Positions 23,621 through 30,127 of a stretch of DNA of 35,561 bases are shown in pieces. The notes under the pieces were generated by a model. That model was given only the letters and a program-made list of their open reading frames with translations, searched no databases and was not told the DNA's origin. The translations under genes and the position numbers were made by a program. The DNA comes from Bacillota bacterium (GTDB lineage: Bacteria > Bacillota > Clostridia > Clostridiales > Clostridiaceae), in assembly GCA_023445445.1 (NCBI GenBank), contig JAEXLD010000025.1, positions 1 through 35,561 on the forward strand. Direction: 5' to 3'. Positions within the stretch are counted from its first letter, which is position 1; each line of letters begins with the position of its first letter.

Positions 23621-23945
23621 TGTGGATAACTATAAAGGATAAATGTTAAAATTGTGGAAAGTTATCCACAAAATGTGGACAACTATCAAAAACTGTTGAA
23701 AACTTTCAAAAAGGTATTGACACAATATATATGTAAAGAATATATGTTTGTAACAATATGATGATTTTTGTTGAGTATTAAATGTATATGTTATATATAG
23801 TAAAATAATAAAATAAGTATATCTATGGATAAAAATATAGTTATGCACAGTTTGGACAAAATGTGGATAAAAACTGTGGATAATGTTACAATTATAATGA
23901 AAATATAGAAAAAATCAGAGTTTTTCCAAATTAACCTGTGGAAAA
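23621..23945. promoter_or_regulatory. DnaA-box cluster with AT-rich core
   Basis: Five exact matches to the DnaA box TTATNCACA lie within 263 bases: 23621-23629 (-), 23662-23670 (+), 23841-23849 (+), 23862-23870 (-) and 23875-23883 (-). One-mismatch copies occur at 23674-23682, 23824-23832 and 23937-23945, and a weaker one at 23653-23661. They form two groups flanking about 140 bases of almost pure A/T (23690-23820). The last two exact boxes are direct repeats 13 bases apart. The layout resembles half of a bacterial oriC or an origin-distal DnaA-titration cluster. No dnaA, dnaN or rpmH is nearby, and gene direction does not switch here, so titration or DnaA-dependent regulation (for example of sfsA) is more likely than an origin. 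The rest of the 23528-24024 gap holds only the terminator at 23533 and the sfsA leader. Confidence 0.8.
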
Positions 23946-24024
23946 CTTTATTTCTTTAAGTGAATAAGTTTAAAAATTTATGAGAAAAATGTAGAAATAA
24001 TTAATAATTTAAGGGAGTAGAAAT

Positions 24025-24717
24025 ATGAAGTTTGATAAAAATATCCTTAAAGGGAAATTTATAAGTAGACCAAATAGGTTTAATGCAAAAGTATTATTAA
24101 ATAATGAAGAGATTGTTGTTCATGTTCCTAATACAGGAAGGTGTAAGGAAATATTAAAGGAGGGAACTACTGTATTCTTAAGAGAAGAATTAAATCCCAC
24201 CAGAAAGACTAAATATGATTTAATTGCAGCAATGAAAGAGAATATATTAATAAATATTGATTCACAAATACCAAATAAGGTAGTCTATGAAGCGTTACAA
24301 AATAAAAAAATTGAAAATTTAAATAATTATAGTAAAATAAACAGAGAAAAGACTTTTGGAAAAAGTAGATTTGATTTTAAGTTGTCCACAGAAAATGATG
24401 AAATATATTACTTAGAAGTAAAGGGAGTTACTTTGGAGCATGAAGGTCATTGCAGATTCCCAGATGCACCTACAGAAAGAGGTGCTAGGCATATAATGGA
24501 GCTTATTGAAGCTAAAAGACAGGGATATGGTGCAGGTATACTATTTCTAATACAATTAAATAATGTTCATACATTTTCCCCAAATGATGAAACTGATATT
24601 GAATTTGCTAAAGCTTTAAGGCTAGCTAAGGAAAATGGTGTTGATATAATGGCGTATAATTGTATAGTGGATGAAAAGATGATTGAAATTAACGAAAAAG
24701 TAGAGATTATATTATAA
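24025..24717 (+). CDS. sfsA: SfsA-family DNA/RNA nuclease-like protein
   Basis: 230 residues, normal for SfsA (sugar fermentation stimulation protein). The N-terminal OB-like part contains F-I-S-R-P-N-R-F and H-V-P-N-T-G-R-C-K-E. The C-terminal part has a PD-(D/E)XK nuclease-like core: S-R-F-D-F near 114-118 and Y-Y-L-E-V-K-G-V at about 129-136, followed by F-P-D-A-P-T-E-R-G. First described in E. coli as a factor raising maltose gene expression, it binds nucleic acid; its real role is unsettled. GGGAG lies nine bases before the ATG. It sits directly downstream of the DnaA-box cluster, and one near-match box (24382-24390) lies inside the gene. Confidence 0.95.
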   Translation: MKFDKNILKGKFISRPNRFNAKVLLNNEEIVVHVPNTGRCKEILKEGTTVFLREELNPTRKTKYDLIAAMKENILINIDSQIPNKVVYEALQNKKIENLNNYSKINREKTFGKSRFDFKLSTENDEIYYLEVKGVTLEHEGHCRFPDAPTERGARHIMELIEAKRQGYGAGILFLIQLNNVHTFSPNDETDIEFAKALRLAKENGVDIMAYNCIVDEKMIEINEKVEIIL

Positions 24718-24750
24718 TTTTCATAGTGTTTACTAATTAAGAGGTGGGAT

Positions 24751-25242
24751 ATGAAGTATAAATTTTGCCCTATGTGCGGAAGAGGATTAGAAGAGAAATT
24801 TAGTTGGGATGAAGGTGGAGTTCCTTACTGCTCTCATGATGATATAATGTTTTTTGATACTCCTAAGCCGTGTATAATGGTAGCCATAATAAAGGATGAT
24901 GAAATATTATTATTAAAGCAAAGCTATATATATGAAAATTCAAAGGTACTGCTATCAGGTTATGTTGGCAATAACGAAACAGCAGAGGAAGCAGTAATTA
25001 GAGAAGTTAAAGAAGAAGCGGGTATAGAAATAGATAATATAAGATACTTAGGTTCAGATTATGTAATTGATAAAGAAATTTTAATGATAACTTTTGTTGC
25101 AAATTTTGTTTCAGGAGAGATTAAAAAGTCAATGGAAGTAGAAGGAATTGAATGGACAAAGCTTGCTAATGCTTTAGGAGAAATGAAAGAGGATGTTATA
25201 GGAACAAAAGTAGTGAAAAAGATACTAGAACTAAAGGAATAA
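24751..25242 (+). CDS. Nudix hydrolase with N-terminal zinc ribbon
   Basis: 163 residues. The N-terminus F-C-P-M-C-G with a later Y-C-S-H forms a small zinc ribbon (C6, C9 and a C-x-H near 28). The Nudix box is complete, G-x5-E-x7-R-E-V-K-E-E-A-G-I near residues 70-92, so a Mg-dependent pyrophosphohydrolase of a nucleoside-diphosphate-linked substrate is expected. The zinc ribbon plus Nudix order recalls NADH pyrophosphatase (NudC), but the protein is much shorter and lacks a clear S-Q-P-W-P-F-P-x-S motif, so the substrate is open. GAGGTGG precedes the ATG. It follows sfsA by 33 bases and is probably co-transcribed with it. Confidence 0.88.
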   Translation: MKYKFCPMCGRGLEEKFSWDEGGVPYCSHDDIMFFDTPKPCIMVAIIKDDEILLLKQSYIYENSKVLLSGYVGNNETAEEAVIREVKEEAGIEIDNIRYLGSDYVIDKEILMITFVANFVSGEIKKSMEVEGIEWTKLANALGEMKEDVIGTKVVKKILELKE

Positions 25243-25281
25243 ACTCCTAAAGGACTTTATAATAAAATATATATTTTAATT

Positions 25282-25314
25282 AGGGGCTGTGTTTATTATA
25301 CAGCCCCTTTTTTA
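25282..25314. terminator. Bidirectional terminator between the Nudix gene and the DUF1576 unit
   Basis: AGGGGCTGT (25282-25290) and ACAGCCCCT (25300-25308) form a perfect 9-bp stem, then TTTTTT. It serves the converging transcripts. The arm GGGGCTGT equals the left end of the insertion sequence at 374-381. Confidence 0.9.
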
Positions 25315-25656
25315 TATTTCATTTCTGCATATTTTAAAACTTAAGATATTATTTGAATAACTTATTTCTGCAGTATCTATCATCATTCCTAATAAAGTAA
25401 GATCACCATTTTCTTCACCTTCGCTATCTAGATTCCAATAATACTCTTCAATTTCATGTTGTCTATCAGTATTTAGTGTATCATTTAAAGTATCTAATTC
25501 CTCTTGTTCTATATTAATTATCTCTCCCCAAATATTTATATTGGTTGTAAAGTCATTTCTAATAAAATTAACATTAATATCTTTTGCACCTAATTTATGT
25601 AAGTAGGCCATTAATTCATTAATTATTTTTAAATTTCTTTCAAATTGATATCGCAT
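25312..25656 (-). CDS. Conserved-looking hypothetical protein paired with DUF1576
   Basis: 114 residues, acidic, cytoplasmic, with no membrane segment. It begins M-R-Y-Q-F-E-R-N-L-K-I-I-N-E-L-M-A-Y-L-H-K-L-G-A-K, a probable amphipathic helix, followed by alternating beta-like stretches (D-I-N-V-N-F-I-R, N-I-N-I-W-G-E-I) and an Asp/Glu-rich middle. It starts one base after the stop of the DUF1576 membrane gene on the - strand, with GGAGG inside the end of that gene, so both are translated from one mRNA. I do not recognise a named domain; tight coupling suggests it is a cytoplasmic partner of the membrane protein. Confidence 0.7.
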   Translation of the reverse strand: MRYQFERNLKIINELMAYLHKLGAKDINVNFIRNDFTTNINIWGEIINIEQEELDTLNDTLNTDRQHEIEEYYWNLDSEGEENGDLTLLGMMIDTAEISYSNNILSFKICRNEI

Positions 25657-25657
25657 T

Positions 25658-26908
25658 TTACAAAGCCTCCTTCTTAAAAATATTTATTACTGGAATTAAT
25701 ATCATTGCTACGAATCCTGCTGCTAGTCCATTATTATATAAATTAAGACCTCCATGAAGGTACCCTATATTAGTTACCATATTTACATGCAAAAATCCAG
25801 CTAAAATACCTATTTTATATCCGTATTTTCCTGCGACTGGAGCTAAAGCAGTAGAGAAAAGTATAGAAAGTATTAATGATGGAGAATTAATTGGATTAAT
25901 ATTAATTAGGGCTCCTAAAATTGCTCCTATGATAATTGGAATAACGTTTACGGGATGTTTACCAAAGGAACCAAAACCAACAATAGTAAATATTCCGGCA
26001 ATAGTAGGTCCGTTTAAATTGGATTTTAGGGCTAAAACAAGTATTGTTGATAAAAGACATAATATTCCCATATTAAAATAACATGCTCTTCCAAAAGATA
26101 TATAAAAATCACTAACTAATCTACCTGGTTGCTTAATCAATGATAAAAAGTCCTTATTTATAGAAGGGTTTTTATAAATTCCAATAATAATTAAATAGAT
26201 AGATAGAATTATTAATAAAATTGCAAAAATAAAATTTGACTCTGTATTCCACAACATTCTAGATTCAAATTCTATTCCTAGTGCTCTTAAAATAGCCATA
26301 AGTAATGTTGCATAAATACCTGCAGAAAAACCTACATTATATAAATTATATCCATTGTGGACTTTTATACAATGAGAAGAAATAGGTGCTATAATAAATC
26401 CTGTTAATATACCAATAATATATCCTAATATAATCCCAATAGGTTTTGAAAAATGGTTTGTAAAACTTAGTTGACTTACAGTAGGTGCCAATGTAGTAGA
26501 AAGCATTGCAACTAAACTATAATTAAGAAAAGGTTCTTTTTGATATCTAGAGAAAAGATAAACACCAATTATAATTGGCCAAATATTAAATATATTTTTC
26601 CCAAAGAAGGAAAATCCACATATTAACCATAAGGACATAATAGTAGATCCATTAGGTTTAACACCAATAAATGCTAGAATAAACAATGCAAACAAGCTAG
26701 TTAAAGCAGAATTAATAAGAGAAGCTCCAATTCCTCCAATTTCAACATAATCAGAAATTAATATATCTGGACTAAGAATTATTTTTTTAAGGCCTGTAAG
26801 TATTTCCATTGGAGAATCAAGAATAAATGCAACTACAATAAAAAATAGGTATATAGTTATTAAAAGGATATAGGGTGGATATAATTTAACTTTCTTTATA
26901 AAAATCAC
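25658..26908 (-). CDS. DUF1576-type polytopic membrane protein
   Basis: 416 residues, very hydrophobic, roughly ten to twelve transmembrane helices. The protein is an internal duplication. In the first half, G-F-S-F-F-G-K-N-I-F-N-I-W-P-I-I-I-G, L-S-T-T-L-A-P-T-V and H-N-G-Y-N-L-Y-N-V-G-F-S-A-G occur in that order. In the second half they recur as G-F-G-S-F-G-K-H-P-V-N-V-I-P-I-I-I-G, F-S-T-A-L-A-P-V-A and H-G-G-L-N-L-Y-N-N-G-L-A-A-G. Two-repeat architecture of this kind is typical of transporters. I assign DUF1576 from memory of its pattern; no substrate is known. On the - strand, AGGTGA lies a few bases before the ATG. It is the first gene of a two-gene operon with the acidic protein. Confidence 0.78.
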   Translation of the reverse strand: MIFIKKVKLYPPYILLITIYLFFIVVAFILDSPMEILTGLKKIILSPDILISDYVEIGGIGASLINSALTSLFALFILAFIGVKPNGSTIMSLWLICGFSFFGKNIFNIWPIIIGVYLFSRYQKEPFLNYSLVAMLSTTLAPTVSQLSFTNHFSKPIGIILGYIIGILTGFIIAPISSHCIKVHNGYNLYNVGFSAGIYATLLMAILRALGIEFESRMLWNTESNFIFAILLIILSIYLIIIGIYKNPSINKDFLSLIKQPGRLVSDFYISFGRACYFNMGILCLLSTILVLALKSNLNGPTIAGIFTIVGFGSFGKHPVNVIPIIIGAILGALININPINSPSLILSILFSTALAPVAGKYGYKIGILAGFLHVNMVTNIGYLHGGLNLYNNGLAAGFVAMILIPVINIFKKEAL

Positions 26909-27079
26909 CTCTTAGAAATTTTTAGTATTTAAAATAATAAATATATTAGATATTGATTCTTATTTAATAATTTTATAAAATAATCTAGTTAATTATATAT
27001 TAATAGAATAAAAAAATAGTATAATATAATTATACGAAAAAAAATAATAAAGAGAAAGATAAAATAGGAGGAGTTTTAT

Positions 27080-27757
27080 ATGGATGGGAAAAAAATAAAA
27101 CAGGTACCAGAGATAAAAGGCGCATTAAGAAGCCATGTAATAGAGGTTCCTTCTTGTATTAGAGAATGTAGTGGGATAAAAATCTTTGGCAAAAGAATAA
27201 AATCTTTATTATTTACAACGGATGTAGCAATTATAAAAAATACAAATGCAGATGCCATAATTGCAGTATATCCTTTTACCCCTCAGCCTATTATAACTCA
27301 AGCTTTAGTTATGGCAGCTGACGTTCCTGTTTTTTGTGGAGTTGGAGGAGGCATTACTCAAGGTAAAAGAGTAGTTAATTTAGCTTTAGATGCAGAATTT
27401 AAAGGAGCTATGGGGGTTGTTGTAAATGCACCAACTTCTAATGAAATAATAAGTAATGTTAAAGAGATAATAGATATACCTGTAATAGTTACTATAGTGT
27501 CTGAATGTGAAAATATAGCAGAAAGAATAGAAGCTGGAGCTACTATATTAAATGTATCTGGAGGAAAAAATACACCTAATATAGTTAGGAAGATAAGAGA
27601 GGAATTCCCTAATTTCCCAATAATAGCAACTGGTGGACCAACAAATGAAAGTATTATGAGAACTATCGAAGCAGGTGCAAATGCAATAACATATACACCA
27701 CCACCATCAGGAGAAGTGATGGGAAATTTAATGGACAAATATAGAGGTGAGAATTAA
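27080..27757 (+). CDS. TIM-barrel protein of unknown activity (often named hydrolase)
   Basis: 225 residues with the rhythm of a small beta/alpha barrel: strands D-A-I-I-A-V-Y, V-P-V-F-C-G-V, G-A-M-G-V-V-V-N-A, I-P-V-I-V-T-I-V, A-T-I-L-N-V-S-G-G and P-I-I-A-T-G-G-P. The last two, with N-A-I-T-Y-T-P-P, look like the phosphate- or flavin-mononucleotide-binding end of ribulose-phosphate-binding barrels and IMPDH-like proteins. No family-specific catalytic pair can be identified. Clostridial relatives are often annotated simply as hydrolase, without proof. AGGAGG lies about nine bases before the ATG. It is divergent from the DUF1576 unit and followed 138 bases later by lysA. Function unknown. Confidence 0.65.
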   Translation: MDGKKIKQVPEIKGALRSHVIEVPSCIRECSGIKIFGKRIKSLLFTTDVAIIKNTNADAIIAVYPFTPQPIITQALVMAADVPVFCGVGGGITQGKRVVNLALDAEFKGAMGVVVNAPTSNEIISNVKEIIDIPVIVTIVSECENIAERIEAGATILNVSGGKNTPNIVRKIREEFPNFPIIATGGPTNESIMRTIEAGANAITYTPPPSGEVMGNLMDKYRGEN

Positions 27758-27829
27758 AAAAAAGTTTAATTCATTTGCATAAATATAGAATAACTATGAA
27801 AAAAAGTGTATAATAATAAATAGAATGAA

Positions 27830-27864
27830 AAAAAGCCACTATGAGTAACCATGGTGGCTTTATC
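27830..27864. terminator. Hairpin upstream of lysA with T-run on the - strand
   Basis: AAAGCCACTATG (27832-27843) and CATGGTGGCTTT (27850-27861) pair over 12 bp with one G-U. On the + strand the tail is only TTTATCATAAT. On the - strand the stem runs into seven T. It may be a weak + terminator for the TIM-barrel gene or a leader element of lysA. Confidence 0.5.
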
Positions 27865-27895
27865 ATAATATTATAAAATATATTGGAGGAAATAT

Positions 27896-29188
27896 ATGAA
27901 GTTTTTTGGGGCAAGTAAAATTGAAGAAAATGATTTAGTCATTGGTGGCATAAAGGCTAGTGACTTAGCTAAAGATTACGGAACACCACTTTACGTAATG
28001 GATGAAGAACTTTTATTGGATAAATGTAGGGGCTATATAAAGGGGTTTAAAGTTAAGGAGAATAATAATAGGGTGGCTTTTGCCGGAAAAGCATTTTTAA
28101 CAATTGAAATGTGCAAATTAATTAATGAAGAAGGTCTATATTTAGATGTAGTTTCTGGTGGAGAATTATATACTGCATATAAAGCAGGTTTCCCGATGGA
28201 AAAAATATATTTTCATGGTAACAATAAAACCTTAGAAGAAATAAAGCTTGGAATAAAACTAGGTGTAGGACGATTTATTGTAGATAATATTCAAGAGATA
28301 GCTAAAATTAATGAAGTAGCAGAAAGCTATAATAAAAAGCAAGATATATATCTTAGATTGACACCAGGAATAGAAGCTCATACCCATGATTATATAAAAA
28401 CAGGGCAAATTGACTCAAAATTTGGTTTTGCACCTGTAGGAAATATTATTATGGATGCTGTAAAGAAATCATTAGAGTTAGATAATATTAATTTAGTAGG
28501 GCTTCATTGTCATATAGGTTCGCAAATATTTGAGACAGAACCATTTAAAGATGCAGCTGAAGTTATGTTAAAATATATATATGATATAAAACAGGAAACA
28601 GGTCATTATATAGAAGAACTTGATTTAGGAGGAGGATTTGGAATTTATTATTCTGAAGGAGATGCTCCTAAAAAAATAGAAGATTATTGTAAGGTTATAT
28701 TAAATACTGTTGAAAAAGTTTGCTATGACTTAGAAATTAAGGTGCCTATATTAACAATAGAACCAGGCAGATCAGTGGTGGCAAATGCTGGAACTACGTT
28801 ATACACTGTAGGAACTATCAAAGATATACCTGGAGTTAGAAAGTATTTATCAGTAGATGGAGGAATGACGGATAATATTAGACCAGCACTATACGGTGCA
28901 AAATATGAGGCTTTAATAGCAAATAAGGCATCAGAACCAATGAATGATAAAGTTACCATAGCAGGAAAGTGCTGTGAATCTGGAGATATATTAATTCATG
29001 ATATAGAAATTCAAAAAGCAGAAACTGGAGATATATTAGCTATTTTATCTACAGGGGCTTATGGATTTTCAATGGCAAGTGGATATAATAAAATAGCTAG
29101 ACCAGCAGTAGTTTTTGTAAGAAATGGTGAAGCAAGAGTAGTTGTAAAGAGACAAAGTTACGAAGATTTAATTAAAGAAGAATTATAA
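27896..29188 (+). CDS. lysA: Diaminopimelate decarboxylase
   Basis: 430 residues, the usual length. This PLP enzyme decarboxylates meso-diaminopimelate to L-lysine, the last step of lysine synthesis. The PLP lysine is K65 in A-F-A-G-K-A-F. Other marks are H-C-H-I-G-S-Q-I (about 203-210), D-L-G-G-G-F-G, E-P-G-R-S-V-V near 295, and the C-E-S-G-D motif near 360 that contributes an active-site cysteine from the partner subunit of the dimer. GGAGGA lies seven bases before the ATG. No lysine riboswitch precedes it, in contrast to the importer at 7315, so synthesis and uptake are not controlled in the same way within this window. Followed by its own terminator. Confidence 0.97.
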   Translation: MKFFGASKIEENDLVIGGIKASDLAKDYGTPLYVMDEELLLDKCRGYIKGFKVKENNNRVAFAGKAFLTIEMCKLINEEGLYLDVVSGGELYTAYKAGFPMEKIYFHGNNKTLEEIKLGIKLGVGRFIVDNIQEIAKINEVAESYNKKQDIYLRLTPGIEAHTHDYIKTGQIDSKFGFAPVGNIIMDAVKKSLELDNINLVGLHCHIGSQIFETEPFKDAAEVMLKYIYDIKQETGHYIEELDLGGGFGIYYSEGDAPKKIEDYCKVILNTVEKVCYDLEIKVPILTIEPGRSVVANAGTTLYTVGTIKDIPGVRKYLSVDGGMTDNIRPALYGAKYEALIANKASEPMNDKVTIAGKCCESGDILIHDIEIQKAETGDILAILSTGAYGFSMASGYNKIARPAVVFVRNGEARVVVKRQSYEDLIKEEL

Positions 29189-29197
29189 TAGTATAAA

Positions 29198-29251
29198 AGG
29201 AGCTATATATGATCACTACTTAAAGTATGGTTTTATACAGCTCCTATTTTA
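29198..29251 (+). terminator. Terminator of lysA
   Basis: AGGAGCTATATA (29198-29209) pairs with TATACAGCTCCT (29234-29245) over 12 positions with one mismatch, then ATTTTAG. It carries the GGAGCT/AGCTCC arms shared by several hairpins here. Confidence 0.75.
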
Positions 29252-29338
29252 GTAGATTCCATGCTATTTAAAATTGTAATAATATGATATACTAAAATAT
29301 AATATAACTTATAGAGAGAGGTGATTAAGAGTAAAATT

Positions 29339-29563
29339 ATGGAGAAAAGGGAATATATAATTGACAGAATAGAAGAGGAATATGTTGTATTAGAAGGCTT
29401 AGAGGGAAATATATTTAATGTTGAAAAAAAGTATGTAGATAATTCTGCAATAGAAGGAGATATACTTTATAAAAAAGATAATTTTTATTATATAGATAAT
29501 GAAGCTACAAAATTAAGAAAAGAAGAAATAGATAAATTAATGAAAGGATTATGGGAAGAATGA
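29339..29563 (+). CDS. DUF3006 small protein
   Basis: About 74 residues from the ATG at 29339; the frame is open to a GTG at 29321, directly after AGAGAG, so the exact start is uncertain. The sequence I-I-D-R-I-E-E-E-Y-V-V-L-E-G, then G-D-I-L-Y near the middle and T-K-L-R-K-E-E-I-D-K-L-M-K-G-L-W at the end, matches the DUF3006 family: small beta-rich proteins in Firmicutes, with no known activity. The stop overlaps the lepB start (ATGA), indicating coupled translation. Related genes are often found beside secreted metallo-hydrolases or peptidases, so a regulatory or accessory role to signal peptidase is conceivable. Confidence 0.82.
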   Translation: MEKREYIIDRIEEEYVVLEGLEGNIFNVEKKYVDNSAIEGDILYKKDNFYYIDNEATKLRKEEIDKLMKGLWEE

Positions 29564-30108
29564 CAGAAAATAATATTGGAAAAAATGAGAAAGAAAAAAG
29601 TTCAATAAAAAATTTCATTTATGAGTGGGGAGTCCCAATAATTTCAGCATTTATTATAGCTTTTCTTATAAATAAGTTTTTGTTATTTAAAGTTTTAATT
29701 CCAACTGGCTCTATGATTCCAACTTTAAATGTAGGAGATAGATTATTTGTAACAAGAGTTTATAATTTAGATAAATTAGAAAGAGGAGACATAGTAGTTT
29801 TTTATTCAGAAGAACTTCAAGAGGATTTAATTAAAAGGTTAATTGGATTACCTGGAGATAAAATAGAAATAAAAAATGGAATTGTTTCTGTAAATGATGA
29901 GGTATTAGAAGAAGATTATATAGGGTCTAAGGATAACTGGAATGGAGTATATGAGGTTCCAGAAGGAAAGTACTTCTTTTTAGGAGATAATAGAGAATAT
30001 TCTAAGGATTCTAGGTATTGGATTAATCCTTATATTGACGGTAAAGATATTACTGGAAAAGCACAAGTTAAGGTATATCCATTAAATGAGATAGGAAAAG
30101 TAAAATAA
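29560..30108 (+). CDS. lepB: Signal peptidase I
   Basis: 182 residues from the ATG at 29560, which overlaps the DUF3006 stop by ATGA; an ATG at 29551 is in frame but too close to AAAGGA. One N-terminal transmembrane helix (about 24-43) is followed by the catalytic serine S51 in P-T-G-S-M-I-P-T-L and the general-base lysine K92 in L-I-K-R-L-I-G-L-P-G-D. The G-D-N-R-E-Y-S-K-D-S-R box is near 143-153. The single-helix form is typical of Gram-positive SipS-type enzymes. It removes Sec signal peptides on the outer membrane face, for example from the exported protein at 4966. ftsH begins 19 bases after its stop. Confidence 0.96.
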   Translation: MTENNIGKNEKEKSSIKNFIYEWGVPIISAFIIAFLINKFLLFKVLIPTGSMIPTLNVGDRLFVTRVYNLDKLERGDIVVFYSEELQEDLIKRLIGLPGDKIEIKNGIVSVNDEVLEEDYIGSKDNWNGVYEVPEGKYFFLGDNREYSKDSRYWINPYIDGKDITGKAQVKVYPLNEIGKVK

Positions 30109-30127
30109 TTTTTTGAAAGGAAATAAT

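Noticed and set aside
23717..23746. TTGACA with an AT-rich -10 as the sfsA promoter
   Set aside because: The -35 is perfect but the -10 is ambiguous (ATATAT or TATATG) and it lies about 280 bases before sfsA inside an AT-rich core; not strong enough to list.
23630..23848. ORF of 72 codons on the - strand over the DnaA-box region
   Set aside because: Low-complexity AT-rich translation, no ribosome binding site, and it overlaps the box cluster.
23621..23945. Calling the DnaA-box cluster the chromosomal oriC
   Set aside because: No dnaA, dnaN, rpmH or gidB nearby, and no change of gene direction across the site; recorded as a cluster only.
27358..27738. 126-codon ORF on the - strand inside the TIM-barrel gene
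   Set aside because: Mirror of a coding frame with clear barrel motifs; no start signals.
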